Shown here piece by piece: positions 33,197 to 46,448 of a stretch of DNA of 64,000 bases. The stretch comes from Buddleja alternifolia (lineage: Eukaryota; Streptophyta; Magnoliopsida; Lamiales; Scrophulariaceae), in assembly GCA_019426215.1 (NCBI GenBank), contig CM033395.1:2177501-2241500 (forward strand). The letters are read 5' to 3'. The translations under genes and the position numbers were made by a program. The notes under the pieces are model-generated. The model had not been told where the DNA came from and did no database searches. It worked only from the letters and a program-made list of their open reading frames with translations. The first letter of the stretch is position 1. Every line of letters starts with the position of its first letter.

Positions 33197-33868
33197 TGTA
33201 AAAAAACTTTTGGGGAAAGATTCTTGTATTAAGAAAAAAGTATAAGCCAATATATATACAACTAAGACTACAAGGAATATATTTGTACGAAGAATAAAAT
33301 TCTTGTTTACTTTACACAACTTTTGTTGAGTGCAAAACTGGCAGCGTACTCATGCCTAAACTTAAGTTGTAGTCTATCCAAATAGTCTGAGACAACTGGA
33401 TAATAGGCATGCCCACATATAATCTTTAGTTGTAGGTTGTCCGTCCAATATATCTGAGACACAATCGTCGTACCTCGTTACCATCAAATGTGGGGATATT
33501 GTGCTAAGGAAACCGGACGTACGATTTTACAATTTCCATAACGCCGACTTCATTTTTTTTACCAACAATAAGCTCTAACTTTTATTCAAATAGTATTCTT
33601 TCTGAAGCATTCACGACCGATCAACCAAATATAGATACTTGTGATAATAACCTCCGACTTTATTATTCATCTCATAGTGTACTCTAAACAAAGGAACATT
33701 GACAGACAAATTCTTTTTGTAAAATAATTAATATTAATAATTTTATAATTATTAACCCTTTAAAGAACAAAAATTGCATACAATTTGAAATTGTAGTCAT
33801 CGCTAAACAATTTCATGTACAATTGCATCTATATCTTTCTAGCAATCCTTGTTCAAACAACTATGTTA
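33197..33868. other. LTR remnant and intergenic sequence
   Basis: TG at 33197 should be the inner end of the 5' LTR of the preceding remnant; its far end could not be placed. No gene is seen before the hexosaminidase terminal exon at 33869. Confidence 0.4.
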
Positions 33869-36800
33869 TCATTGCATATAACAGGAGCCAGGCTCTTCTG
33901 ATGCTGCTCTACCAAGACCTTCCAGTGGAGCTGCAGCCACTCCCCATTGATTTAGCAGACACCGAAAATATGATAATCGATCAGTGACTTGCTCCGGATC
34001 TTTTGCAAGCCTGTCATAAGGAGTTCATAGCCTCTCTACATTCCAAAGATAGTAGAACACAAAAGTTAAAGAAAGTTCTACACAAAGTTAAAGATTAAGA
34101 AAATATGACATCTAACAAAGATGGTTGGTTATAGGCAAATTTGACGAGCCGGCTCCACCAACAGAAAATCGGTAATTAAAAAGGCGGTAACTAAGCTCGT
34201 GAGTCCTTCGCAACCCATGAGCGATGGGAAAGTGTTGCATCTAATGATATTTGTAACCAAGAACTTAACGACAATCGGATTTTACCACAAACCGTTAAAA
34301 TGACATTTCACCTTCATTTTGGATTATAGATAATGCTCACCTTTGAGAAGTTACTTGATACTTGACTCAAGATCGATTTTTAAAAGCTCGGTTGAGCTCC
34401 CAATTAACATAACAAATCAAGTTCGAACAAGCTTTTTTGTTCGATAAGTTTCGAAGCTCGGCTCAAGCTCGGTACGGTTAGTAAAAAGAATGATAATAAT
34501 ATGTACAAAAAATCAAATTACTCGAGCTCAGTTTGACTAACAATCAAACTAGCACTCAAACACAAATTTTGAATTTCGATAATAATTCCAACAAACTTAA
34601 AACAGTACTTCACTCGACTCAATTTGTTTACAACCCTATACCCGGAGTTGCTTTGAAAAACTTATTTTTCTTTTCGGATTTCTTGTATGGATATTTGTTT
34701 TTAAAGTCATATATTATATAATGTAAGTTCTGGTTATGATGAGGAAAAAATTTCATAGTAATTCTCAAAACACTAATAAACATAACGACAAGAATAATAT
34801 TCGACAGACGGATGTTATATATCTATAAGTACCATAAGCATGAGTAATTTTTATGTTGAAGAATATCAGCAAGGATAAATATTTAACTATACACTATACT
34901 TTTCACAATATGAATTCGATTACCTGCAGCTGCTGCAGCCCGTGGCCATATAGTTTGCTCGAAATCAGACCCGTCGACATGTTCACCCCACATGCATACC
35001 TCGCCCCCGAGGATTAATGCTTGTTGTTTCGGATTTGTTATATTTGTGAGAGGCTCATTTGAGTAGAAATCTTGCCAAAGTGCATCCAAATGATCTAAGT
35101 ACCACTTATCTTGGTTGCTTACAATACAACGCAACCCAGCTTCAACCACACTTTGAGCAACACCACCCCCGAGCCTGCAAGACAATCACAAATTACCAAT
35201 TTTAGCTTTAGTTCCATAGGAAAACTTCTCCTACAATTTCAGTTTTTACAAATTTGAAAATTAGTCCCAGATCATGTATTTTTTTTTTTGCATTTTTACT
35301 CCAAAGCGTTGAAAAACAGACGTAAAGCATTAGTTTGGAATCAATAATAAACTTAACAGCATATGCATTCCACGTGCGAAATTCCATCCAAATTTTAATG
35401 GATGAACCAAAATTACAAAAGAATGCATTATATGCTACTAACATCGCAAGTTGGTAAATAATGAGACTAAAATTGCAACAGACCTCGTATTATGGGACAA
35501 ATATTGCAATTTTTCCCCTTCGGTTACTAAAGATAGTCATGCAAGTTTCGACGGAACTTACCAATTATGAACCACTGTTTTCGGGCTCAACTTACTCCCG
35601 AAGTCATTAAATGTCTCTTCCCTGTAAATTTCGTAATCACATTGTGCAAATGAAGTATATAATATGTTTGGGATTTGTTTGATTCGTTGAGGCTATGTTT
35701 GGACCTCGGATTTCAGCAAGGAATGTATTCTTTTGTACTTTGTTCTGTTTCTTCACTAAAATCCTTGATCCAAACATAGTACTAACTTGTAATACCAGTT
35801 TATGATTTCATATCCATGCGATAAAGCTATCTTCTGAGCTCATAGAAGGAAATACTGATAAGCCTCTGAACCATTCAGTCCATTTTTCTGTAACCTGCAA
35901 ATCACAGAGGAATTTTCTTTTGCATTTAGGAGATTAATTAATGCTAAAAGTCGTGCTTTTAATACTGAATGTTTATAAAATTCAATGGATCATGGATAGA
36001 GTATACGAAATATTATTAAGAGCCAAGATATTAAGAAAATCTTGAAATTTACCATTTGCGCACATGAGGAGTCGACTCCCAGCAACCTGAAATTGATATT
36101 AAATATGTAAATTTCGATTTACTTTTAAGTAAAAAGATGGATGAAATTATTAATAAGTACTTGTAATGAAAATTACAAAATTTTCAAATTAAAATGTTGA
36201 CAATCTAATAACCGGAAATATGATGATGTTTCAGTTTAAATCTTACTTGTATTCACTTCATCGCCTCCCAGATGAATGAATTTATATTTGAAGATCTTAC
36301 TGAAGTCTGAAAAATTCAAGATTTTGGTAAACGTTAAATGATCATAATGTTTCCAAAAAAACGAGTGATTATAAATTGTGTCGTAAAGTAAAAATGCTAC
36401 CTGAAAGAATTCCATCTATCAGTTTGAAGGTAAATTCATTGCTAACATCAAGTGGTTCCCTGCAATCTGTTGAAGGCCATAAAGCATGATATCCTATTCC
36501 CCTGAAAATTTAATTATCTTGAACTTAGAATGGAAACAATTATAAGGAAATGGAAATTGTAAAAAATAATTCAAAAGTTTTAAGGTTTGGAATCAAATAC
36601 CAGGAAAGAGGATGTCCGGGAACATCAAGCTCGGCTAATACATTAATTCCTCGTCGTTTTGCATAACTAAAATGTTACGAAACAAAAAAATTATGAAACA
36701 AAGCATAAATATTTTATATATATGTGTGTGTATATGGATCACATACCTCACTATCTCTATTGCATCAGTAATTGTATATCGCTCTGAAACGGAATATGCC

Positions 36801-39159
36801 CCGTTCCACAGCTTCGGATATGATGGTACTTCAAGTGGGAAAGATTGTGAATCTACAATGTGCCAATGCAGCACATTCTTCAAGCAAATAATATACCTAA
36901 AATTAGTTATTTTTCTTATGTAACTTTAACCATCATGTTAATGCAAACAAAGGTAACTTCTAAAAGATTTTTATCATTTAATCCGGTCGAGCCTCTCATA
37001 ATTGTTGGGATTTCCGTAAATTTACTTTATTATTATTAATTTACGTGTTTTTTAAAAAAAACACAAAAAAAAAACTGATTTAAGTTCGAAAGTATTACAT
37101 ACCAACTTGGCATAAACCATAGAATCAATGACCTTCTTTATTATTGGCAGAGGCAGATAATGTCTCGACGTATCTGCACAATGCAGACGTAGTATGAGAT
37201 GAAATAGAATTTTATAACAGATGGTCTGAACTGTACAAACGAAGCCAGAATTCCCAATTTAAGGAGTAGATATATATGATGAGAGCAATTTAGGAATTTG
37301 AAGGAGCAAAGCCAAAATTTCTAGTCATAAGGAGAGAGATATATATTTTAAGCAAAGTCTATAAATTTTGGAGTTCGACCTTAACGAAGGATTAGATAAG
37401 CATCTCACCAATCAAAAGCCCTCAATACGAGAACCTTGGTTGACCAACAATTGTCCATGGAACTTGATTGACCACAATCCCTCTTGATGTAAAGTTAAAA
37501 TGGCGTACTTGGCTAAATGTCTGTTATAAATGGTTTTGAAAAAAAAAACATTTTCAATATTCACGAAATTTACCCCTTCACAAATCCCGAAGTAAGCAAC
37601 TCACTAAGTCTTGGAGAGGAAATATCAAACCTGTAGCCCATGTAAAGCCCCGTAAACAGTTTGTGCCTGCATGAATGTGAATTGTTTAAAAAGTAAAGTT
37701 GCAACTAGTACATTTCTTATTGCGGTGTTGCCATGCCAGTATATAGCTTGAATTACATTAAATTTTGCAATAATATATGTTTGGAAATCACAAGAAAATT
37801 CAAGAGAAAAAGTAATTTTCAATGTGACAGAGAAATAATCAGTAAGTTGTGTGTAATTTATTTCGAAGAAGAAAACTATGTCGTCGTACTCACCTCAAGA
37901 TGTGCATAAAGTGGATTTCCCTTTTCGGGGATATGCAGCTTGTAGGATTCATCGATCCCATGCTGCAACTGCATCAAATGCAAACAAATATCAGAAGCAA
38001 AAATTGGCGTTCAAACTGTATATGTCAAAGATTTTTAAATGTCAAATGTCGTATAGGCATTAGCGCTCGAAACTTGGGTTTGACCCTTAATTCATTACTA
38101 GTCGGTAATGCACACTCATGCATGTGCAGAAAATAAAATTTAATAACAAGATTTTTGAATGTAAGGAGAAAAAACTATACCGGTTTTATTGACCCTGTTA
38201 TTATTGCTAAGTTACCTTGTCAAAACGTATGAAGTGACACTATAAAAGTTACATGGTGCATGAACACTCAATTCATCTAAAGAATTTATCTTGCCTCACC
38301 AAAACTGTTTTCCTGACCAAAAACAATTCTGTACACCCAAAAACAATTTTGTAACCTAAAGATGAAATACTAGTAACCTAAAGTTGTTTCCACTTATGAA
38401 AGAAAACGAGCAATAAGCTAATAGTAGTTATTCGAAACTGAGAGATGTAGATAGACTCTTAAAGAAGAAAAACAGAGAGAAAAAATGTAGTCTATCAGAG
38501 AATCCTTTTCACATAAAAGACTATCTCATCCATAGGATTCCAAGTACCAGGATGGATCGAATTTTCGATTCTCTTGAACTACTCATTGTCAAATGATATC
38601 CACATTGTTCGCAAATATTCATTTTGATTTCAAAATTTTCTTATAGTTTAATCCATAACAATTTTTGCATTGAACCCACAAATGCGTGCATTTTTTAGTT
38701 GCATCGAGATTAGCGGACCTTTCTCTTTTAGTTAAATTGGTACTTTCACTACTAGTTCTAACATTATAAAAAAGATGCACCTAAAAATGCAATTGTCACT
38801 ATTGTCACTATTTCTTCATGATTTACCTCATCAGAAGGCGAAAGCACAACTACATGAATGCCCTTAAGAACCAACGAGGGATCAGTCTTGGACGTTCCGG
38901 CTTCAATCACATGAGTCCCCTTAACAACATCAATCAACCTCAAGAACGCGTCATTGAGAATTTTGGAAGCATCATTAAACTTGCTCCCATCAGTCTTCAA
39001 CTCAAAATTGTTGTTCAAATAGAGAGTTTTGTATCCATAGCTTGCTGATTTTGGCATTGGCCCTATATTCAAGTGCTTTATATCAGCAGCATAAGCTGAC
39101 ATAGCAAGAAAATATACCGGAAATAAAAGAAATGTGCTTTGTTCCCCTGTTTTCCCCAT
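33869..39159 (-). pseudogene. HEXO: Beta-hexosaminidase (GH20), 14 exons with three in-frame TGA
   Basis: GH20 enzymes remove terminal N-acetylglucosamine from N-glycans in the vacuole or apoplast. Exons by coordinate: 38827-39159, 37894-37968, 37632-37667, 37409-37520, 37103-37173, 36747-36877, 36601-36666, 36401-36501, 36247-36306, 36053-36086, 35796-35894, 35562-35621, 34924-35174, 33869-34035. All introns are GT-AG and join in frame: 1596 nt, 531 codons plus stop, normal length. A signal peptide covers about residues 1-24. The catalytic pair is D324-E325 (GGDEVNT); GEVCMWGEH lies in exon 13. But TGA occurs at codons 181 (37422-37424), 358 (35840-35842) and 480 (34025-34027), at positions expected to be Arg, Arg and Trp. 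The first stop removes the catalytic region. Intact splicing with only point stops suggests recent loss, or a sequencing or assembly fault. Confidence 0.88.
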
Positions 39160-40177
39160 TGCAATATCCTATCAACCAGTAAATTCGGAAAAAAAGGAAA
39201 AAAGTTAAAAAGACTTGCAAAAAGATAAATTAATGTGGGATATTTTCAAGCAATGTTCTGCATCATATCTTCGGAAAATTACTGTCCCGACCAAGTTTGA
39301 CCACAAGCAAGTGTTATAATAATTGATTTACGTGACAGGTCACTTTTCTTTCGTGTATGCAGTATACACTAATCACATAACAAGTATAATTTAATGTAAC
39401 TCAAATCGGAATTTCCCCACCTTTATATGTTTTAGTTAAGAAATACTTGTAAAAATGGATCTTGAATGGATTTAGCGAATCAAAATTGAACTATTACCAT
39501 GACTATCTACAAAATTAAATACGTTTAAACAGTAATAAAATGCTTTTAAATTTAATTGTAGAAACCATGAATGTCTTTATATCTAGAGTTAAGAATAAAG
39601 ATATCATAATATTTTCACCATTAATGCATCTAATGTACAAGATTATATTTACACACACACATATATATGTATGTATACATACAATACAACATCACATATA
39701 TATAATTTAAAAATAACGATACATCTCAATCCACAAATAAGAATGCTCATGTAACAAGATCTCAATCCAAATTAAAATCAATGAATTAAAAAAAATAAAA
39801 AAATAAAAAAATAAAACAGAAGAATAAATTACAGAATAAAGCAAACCTCTAACAGAGCTCTCCTTCCCCCAAGAAGATGATGAAATAAAGATGGAGCTTT
39901 TGTAAAGTTAATTCTCAACAAACCAAGAATCTTAAAAAAGTTATACTGAAATACAAAAGCAAATAGCTTTATGGATTAAAAATAAAAAATAATTGAAAAG
40001 AATCTGATAATAGCTTCGATATTTTATATTGGACCATAGCCAATTTGAAAAGATAGTTGCCTTGAAAATCTCTTCTTAACCTGATCTAAGCCCCGAAATT
40101 ATTTTTTTTATTTTATGTCATACTGGAGGTGATTGTAGATTGAGCTTAACATATAGACACATCATTGTAATTCCTAC
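39160..40177 (-). other. Upstream region of the hexosaminidase locus
   Basis: AT-rich. A possible non-coding first exon lies at about 39847-39935, ending at a GT donor (GTTAGAG/GTTTGC), with an acceptor TTGATAG a few bases before the ATG. A run of AAAAAAT units lies at about 39783-39815. No other gene seen. Confidence 0.4.
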
Positions 40178-41040
40178 CTGCAATAATTGCACAAAGGAGG
40201 ATATCAACCCATTGATCCCAGAACGAGGTTGCTGAAGTACTTCTATGGTCTTTAAACTGCGCTGACAAAAATGAAGAAGTCTATCATGAAGCAACAATTT
40301 CAGTATCAAAAAGGAAAAATATGTAAACCCTTAATAAAAACATCAAATAGATCACCAACTATCAAGAAAAGACCTCTTTCCATGTCTGAAACAAACCTAT
40401 CTAGACTGCACAGTGTATTCAACTCTTCAGACAAACAGTCACGAAGAGGAAGGACCACCAGTGTCTCCCACCTTGCATCAACATACTGGATATCTGCAGC
40501 TAACGAGAAACCTTGGCCCTGATAAAATAAAGTATACTTAGATTTTGATGCTAAGCCTTAGCTTTTTTCCAATACCGACAAATAACATATGAGGCTCATT
40601 TATCCGTAGATTTTATTTTCTTTTCATTATTATTTATTGGTTGGTTCTGTTGGGGGCTAACCTTGACGGTTGCTTCAAGGACATGACATGCTATCCTTGA
40701 CATACATGTTCCTAGCACAATTTTCGTATTTCCATTTTCAAAAGCAATCTGCATTGTGAATACAGCACACCGAAAATTAATTCTGACATTCCCTCATCTA
40801 ATGTTAAATTAACCAAGAAATAGATAGCCGAACCTTTTGCAAAGATAGCATGTGCAGATGCTCCAGGAGATCTTCTTTTCCAGTAACATCGCTAACAGCA
40901 GCAACTAACTCTGTCAATTGATCTTTCCCAACAGATGATTGGTCGAAGTTCAGAACAGGTCCAAGACTCCAAGTAATCTTGGTATCTATGAGTTCAACTC
41001 CAATTAGACATGATCCATTTTTTGAATAACTTGTCTTCCT
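40178..41040 (-). pseudogene. Four exons of an unidentified host gene
   Basis: Minus-strand exons at about 40834-41040, 40662-40748, 40356-40518 and 40178-40261 have clean GT-AG borders and join in frame. The product contains ITWSLGPVLNF, KIVLGTCMSRIACHVLEA, QYVDARWETLVVLPLRDCL and SATSFWDQWVDILLCAIIA. It reads like a conserved soluble protein, but I cannot name the family. Upstream of 41040 the frame meets TGA, and no later exon follows before the hexosaminidase promoter; reading through the last donor gives a stop after about 11 more codons. So it looks like a truncated gene or a captured fragment rather than a complete gene. It lies between the PPR and hexosaminidase loci. Confidence 0.5.
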
Positions 41041-41390
41041 CTTTCACCCTTTTATTTATTTTTAGCGGAAGGCGAATATTACGCTACAATTAACAAATAT
41101 GGGTTGGGCTAACAAAATTCTTGAAGTTCGACATGTTTTACCTATCAACATCAAGTGTCCAAAACAACCATTGATATAAATAAGCTTTGGGCTGGGCCAA
41201 ATTACTACTCTTTTTATTGTCATGGATCAAGCAACTATATATTTATTCAATTAAGCGCCAGTGTGCACACAAGTTTTCAATAGCCTAATTGAACTCAACA
41301 CATGGTAAAATTCATTTTACTTCTATTAAATTTGAATAAATATAATTACTCATCTATCTACCTACAAAATGCATGACACTAACTCTGCCA
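41041..41390. other. Short intergenic gap
   Basis: AT-rich spacer between the unidentified exons and the PPR stop codon; it would contain the PPR gene's 3' UTR. Nothing specific seen. Confidence 0.5.
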
Positions 41391-43373
41391 CTACCAATAG
41401 TCCCTGCAGGAGCAAGAACCGTAACGAAAATGATGGAATCTATTCGTGTCTCTCAAGACGATTTCTCTCTTAACCAGCTTCGATACAAACTTGAATGCAT
41501 TATGGCAATCACCGCAAACTCTTATGTTTTTCTTTATCATGATGGGGGAATCCGGGGAAGTATTGAGAACTGCAAATGCAAGAGCGAGTTTTTCACTATG
41601 ATACTGCAACCTCTCTTCTCTTTCTTGTTGATCTACAAACCAAAGAACATGGCTAGTATCTGGTACATAACCAATTTTCTTGATTTCGTTACTAATTTTC
41701 TCCCACATTTCACTAATCTCCTCTCGTTGAGGGTGATTATCGTCATTTGCCACGAACGTGTGGACAACATTCTCGATCTCAACCCAAGAACAAGCCGGTT
41801 CCTTCTTAACACCACTCTCATTCATCATCTTTCTCACTCTTGCAGCATCACTCAATCTACCAGCAGAGGCATATATGTTTGAGAGTAACATGTGGGGTCC
41901 GGAATCCAACGGGTCTAGTTCAAAAACCCGCTCGGCGGCGTAAACCCCCAACTCCATATTTTTATGCATTCTACAAGCTCCAAGCAAGGCTTTCCAAACA
42001 ACTGCAGTGGGTGGAATGACCATTTCTCTTACGAACCTCTCTGCACGGTCAAGTTGCCCGGCTCGACCAAGTAGATCGACAACCGTCACGTAATGCATAA
42101 TGTCGGGTTCTAAATTATATTTCCTCATCAGTTCAAAATAATACATCCCTTTATCCAAAAGCCCGGAATGGCTACAAGCGTTGAGCACACAAAGGAAAGT
42201 GATTTCATTTGGCTGAAATCCAATCCCGCGCATTTCTTCAAAGAGATCAACCGCCTCAGGGCCAAGTCCATGCTGTGCATAAGCGGTAAGCATAGAGTTC
42301 CACGAAACTACGTCCTTCTTCACCAGTCTATAGAAAACCTTCTTTGCATCATTAATGCTTCCCGCTTTGCCATACATATCAAGAAGAGTGTTACCAACAA
42401 AAGCAACAAGCTTCAGTCCGGACTTCACCATATCTGCGTGTACCCATTTACCCTGTTCCAAAGCTCCATTACTCGCACAGGCTGCAAAAATACTGGAAAA
42501 CGTGAAATGGGTCGGGTTAAACCCGCCCCGTTTCATCTCTGAGAATAGATTCACAGCATTGTGTGCCTCTCCTTCCCTTGCATAAGCTGCAATTAAAGCA
42601 TTCCAAGAAACCTCGTTTTTCCTCTTCATCCCATGAAATATGATCTTTGCTTCCGACATTCTCTCACATCTTGTGTACATATCCACCAATGCACTCCCAA
42701 CATACACATTATCCTCATACCCAAACTTCACACACGCCCCGTGAATCGCCCTACCCGTTCCATCACTCTGCATACCTGAAGCAGACTTCAGAGCACTCCC
42801 AAAAGTGAACTCATTAGGCTGTAACCCCTTCTCCACCATATCTACATACAAACCCAAAGCCTCCTTAAACTCATTACTTTGCGAATACCCAGTTATCAAC
42901 ATAGTATAAGAGACTATGTCCCGTTCAGGCATTTCATCGAACGCTTTACGCGCCGTCTCCATATCTCCACATTTGGAGTACATATTGATAGTGGTGTTTT
43001 GCAAAACAACATAATGCTGAAACCTCGAGGTGAGGAAATGGGCGTGCACCATTTGACCCTCTTTGAGCTTGCCCTGATCTGTACACTTCTTGAGGAGCTC
43101 AATGTACAATCTAGCATCGGATTCCATCGCGCCGCGATCGATGAGGTCGAGAACGAGAAGATTGCCATTGCGGGTCTTCTTGAGAAGGTCATTGTCTTGA
43201 ATTACACCGGAACATTTGTCTGAATCTTTGTTTTGTTCCGAGTCTGAGTATTGAACAGGGCTTAATGTGGAGAAGAAATGGCGAGGGGAGAGTGAGAGGA
43301 GGGATTTCAGGTTTCTGAAAATTGATATGGTTGAGTGATGGATAATTTGATTCTGTGTGCATCGTTTCATCAT
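41391..43373 (-). CDS. PLS-class DYW pentatricopeptide repeat protein, 660 aa, intact
   Basis: Single-exon gene for an organelle RNA-editing factor of the PPR-DYW type: PPR repeats bind one RNA site and the DYW domain deaminates C to U. The N-terminal ~45 residues are Arg/Ser/Phe-rich with few acidic residues, as in a mitochondrial or plastid targeting peptide. P, L and S repeats run from about residue 90 to 500, then E/E+ motifs, then a DYW domain with H-S-E at 592-594, C-G-D-C at 620-623, Cys654, Cys656 and the terminal Asp-Tyr-Trp. All key deaminase ligands are present. The start is the first of two adjacent Met codons; both give the same targeting region. No introns, no stops. Overall layout resembles the Arabidopsis At3g24000 group, but orthology and the edited target are unproven. 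Confidence 0.95.
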   Translation of the reverse strand: MMKRCTQNQIIHHSTISIFRNLKSLLSLSPRHFFSTLSPVQYSDSEQNKDSDKCSGVIQDNDLLKKTRNGNLLVLDLIDRGAMESDARLYIELLKKCTDQGKLKEGQMVHAHFLTSRFQHYVVLQNTTINMYSKCGDMETARKAFDEMPERDIVSYTMLITGYSQSNEFKEALGLYVDMVEKGLQPNEFTFGSALKSASGMQSDGTGRAIHGACVKFGYEDNVYVGSALVDMYTRCERMSEAKIIFHGMKRKNEVSWNALIAAYAREGEAHNAVNLFSEMKRGGFNPTHFTFSSIFAACASNGALEQGKWVHADMVKSGLKLVAFVGNTLLDMYGKAGSINDAKKVFYRLVKKDVVSWNSMLTAYAQHGLGPEAVDLFEEMRGIGFQPNEITFLCVLNACSHSGLLDKGMYYFELMRKYNLEPDIMHYVTVVDLLGRAGQLDRAERFVREMVIPPTAVVWKALLGACRMHKNMELGVYAAERVFELDPLDSGPHMLLSNIYASAGRLSDAARVRKMMNESGVKKEPACSWVEIENVVHTFVANDDNHPQREEISEMWEKISNEIKKIGYVPDTSHVLWFVDQQEREERLQYHSEKLALAFAVLNTSPDSPIMIKKNIRVCGDCHNAFKFVSKLVKREIVLRDTNRFHHFRYGSCSCRDYW

Positions 43374-44730
43374 TCATGTAATGCTGCTCCGGCTGGCTGC
43401 GTCGCAATGGAGGGAAATTTTGAATAATCAGTTCTTTTGGATTCAAGGTGAGGATTAAACGGATTTCTACTCAAATTTGAAAAGTTAGAATTCTAGATAA
43501 TGTACGGAAGCCACCATTACCTACTGACCTTCAATAGCTTGAAAACGTGTATGCAAAAACCGTTTCTTGACCCTCGAGTGAGTACGCCGCTAGAGAGAGA
43601 GAGAGAGAGAGATGAGAGATAGAGTGCGTTGGAATTCTAGGCAAAGTCGTGGTCGGCGCAGCGGTGGAGTGACTAGACAAAGTCATGGTGGCGCGGCGGT
43701 GGAGTGACTGGACAGCGTGGTAGCCGGCCGTGGCGCGAAGATGTGTCTAGCATCTGTGTAGAGCATAATATACATACATATATATATATATACTCTTTTA
43801 TAAAACACCAACACCCAGAGTAACTATTTTTGGTGTATTTTAAAGTATCATGACTAAATTACCCCCAATTTTAAAAATATTTTTTAGATAATTCTTTTTC
43901 AATCTTCTCTCTTATCTTATCACGTATCCTCAACTTTTCCTACATTCCCTCTCTCACCCAATCTCTCTCTTATGTCATATTTTCTTTCCTTTTTTCACCC
44001 AAATTTTTTAATACTTTGTTCAACTTATTTCTATTTATTTACAATACCTCACATAAAATGCTGACATATTAATAAATTTTTTATTTACTCAACACACGCA
44101 TCGAGTGTGCCCACGCGACTAGTATATACTGATCAGTGGGCCCGATATAAAATATTTGATGATTATTTCTAATTAATATTCTACGTTACAATTTGTAACG
44201 TAAACAAAACATCGGAACTCTTTGTCTGAAAGTGATGCTCTCTTACAGATTAAAAAAAACCAAAAAAAAAAAGTGATGCTCTCTATTAATCAAATCGAAA
44301 GATCAGAATTTTTGGCCTGGAAGTGATGCCTTCTGCATCACCATGTTTTTCTTACAGTAGCATTAGTCCAGTAGAAAAATGACTCCAGAATTTTTTAGAC
44401 ACAAAAGTATAGCAATAGAGTTAATAAGTTGGTTCACAAGTTTTGAGACAAAAGCAATTTGATTTTTATACATTACAAAACAATGCAATACATTATACTA
44501 CAACAGTTCCAAAGTGTAGAAAGATTGTATGATTGTATAATCAGAGCAGTATAGGGGCATGCTAAAAACTATTGTACATTTCATTAGACCGATAAGTTGT
44601 GGCCAATATAATAATCAAAACCGGCAGCAGCCTTTTGTCTTCATTGGCAAAGCTACAACATCTTATGACCTGGTTGAGAAACCTGAATTAAGACAGAATG
44701 CATCATAATTATTAATTAGCAAAGCTCCTC
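43374..44730. other. PPR promoter side and AT-rich spacer
   Basis: It contains a (GA)n run at 43592-43613 and an imperfect ~36-bp tandem duplication (about 43641-43677 and 43679-43713; core GCGGTGGAGTGACT). The segment 43760-44130 is AT-rich and pyrimidine-rich and may be an old MITE. No gene seen. Confidence 0.45.
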
Positions 44731-45382
44731 ACGCCCATAACATGTCAAAGTGATACTTCTTGCATGGATCAGTTGTACAGGGACATAGATGACGTGAGAA
44801 AGATTTAAGACAACTGTTGATATAGGATTCCTGAGTGGATAAATCCCTTTCGGAAGTAAATAACCTTTGCCTAACACAGGCCTTTGGTAAGGTGCAACCT
44901 GCATAAGCATACAAGAATAAATCGTAAATACATTTATGAATAACAGATTTAATTAACCGAATAACAGATTTTATCATATAACTATTATTTGCATTTTAAA
45001 GTGAGGAATAAACACAACTCATAGCAAATTTCTGGAATAGGGTAAATGTTAATTTTTAGGTTCTGAAAATTAGAGGTTTTTGAGCTCAAATAAACAAACA
45101 ATAATTTAAGATAAACACTACAACCAAAAACTACATGACTCCCTGTTTCTGCAATGAAGTTGTTTTGTGCAACTCCCATTAGACGATGTCACAAGGTAAT
45201 TCAAATCGTATCCTCCAAATTCCAATTGCAAACTTCAAATTCTATTGAAAATAGTAATTTCACCCAAACCTGACTTAAAAGTCCAATCAGGAAACACAAA
45301 ATCAATAGCAACAACATATACATAAAGTTTAACTAATTAAGAACTCAGGGCCACAAGCTACACTGATATAACAACATACAGA

Positions 45383-45388
<6 letters not shown>

Positions 45389-45416
<28 letters not shown>
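45389..45416. repeat. (AT)n microsatellite
   Basis: About 14 AT units. Confidence 0.85.
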
Positions 45417-45422
<6 letters not shown>

Positions 45423-46386
45423 TCTTCGCATATCACGTGATTCAAATACAACCACACAGAACTACACACACATACATGTAAAGCCGAATTTTATACCTCA
45501 GAGGAAAACCTGAACTCTCGTCGTCTGAACAGAGGAAGCCTGAAAGCAAAAGTAAAGGTATTAATCTAATGAAATTAGACAAAAACCCAGCAAAAATAGA
45601 AAAGATATAATTTTTTCTTTTACTCAATCAAACCAAAAACAAAAGAACAAATAAAAATTTCCAACAATTCTGAGCTTTTGAAACTAAACCCCTTGAAATA
45701 AACCCCTAAAAATTCTAAAACATACACGATCTAAAATGCATAAGTAGACCATATGATCGTGCTTCGAGTTGGATTGGATGATTGGAAACCATAGACTTTG
45801 TATGATTTGAAGTATTTGAGAAGTAAGAATTCAAATCTGCAAGACATACATATTTCTTGATCTCTTATATTTGTTTTGATACTATACATTCACGGTTGAT
45901 TTCAAATAGTTTAGTAACATTAGTTATGCTAAATTTTGCAATCATATTAGATTTCAAATTCCTCCGTTGGGGTCATTAGAAACCCTTATAGCGTAATTAT
46001 TTAATCCAAACACGGCCGACTCATTCCATCAACACATGAACATCACAAATCTCATGCAATGTGCATGTATACGTATCACTTTATATCCTCTATTTGAATC
46101 TGAGGTCCAAATCTTGTATTTTATTTCATATCCACATATTTTAGGTGTTCTAGAGTCAACATTACATTTATATATATTTATAAAAAAAAAATTATACCCA
46201 TCAAAAGTAGATATGATAAGTGAAACAAAAATAAATAAATTTAAAAAGATGATAATTGCACTACGCATACTAATGTAGACAACACGGTGTTTTGATGAAA
46301 CTTGTCCAAGAAACCATTCCTATTTCCAATTCCATAAGTTTTCAGAGATTTATTCTGATTAAAACCACATACACACACATAAATAT

Positions 46387-46393
<7 letters not shown>

Positions 46394-46427
<34 letters not shown>

Positions 46428-46448
46428 GAGAGAGAGAGAGAGAGAGAG
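46394..46448. repeat. (TA)n(GA)n microsatellite
   Basis: About 14 TA units, then about 12 AG units. Confidence 0.85.

Noticed and set aside
33869..39159. Recoding of TGA (selenocysteine or read-through) in hexosaminidase
   Set aside because: The family has Arg or Trp at these positions, land plants lack selenocysteine insertion, and three separate sites argue for mutation.
41373..43223. Plus-strand frames of up to 169 aa across the PPR gene
   Set aside because: Antisense shadows of the intact minus-strand DYW gene, with no motifs.
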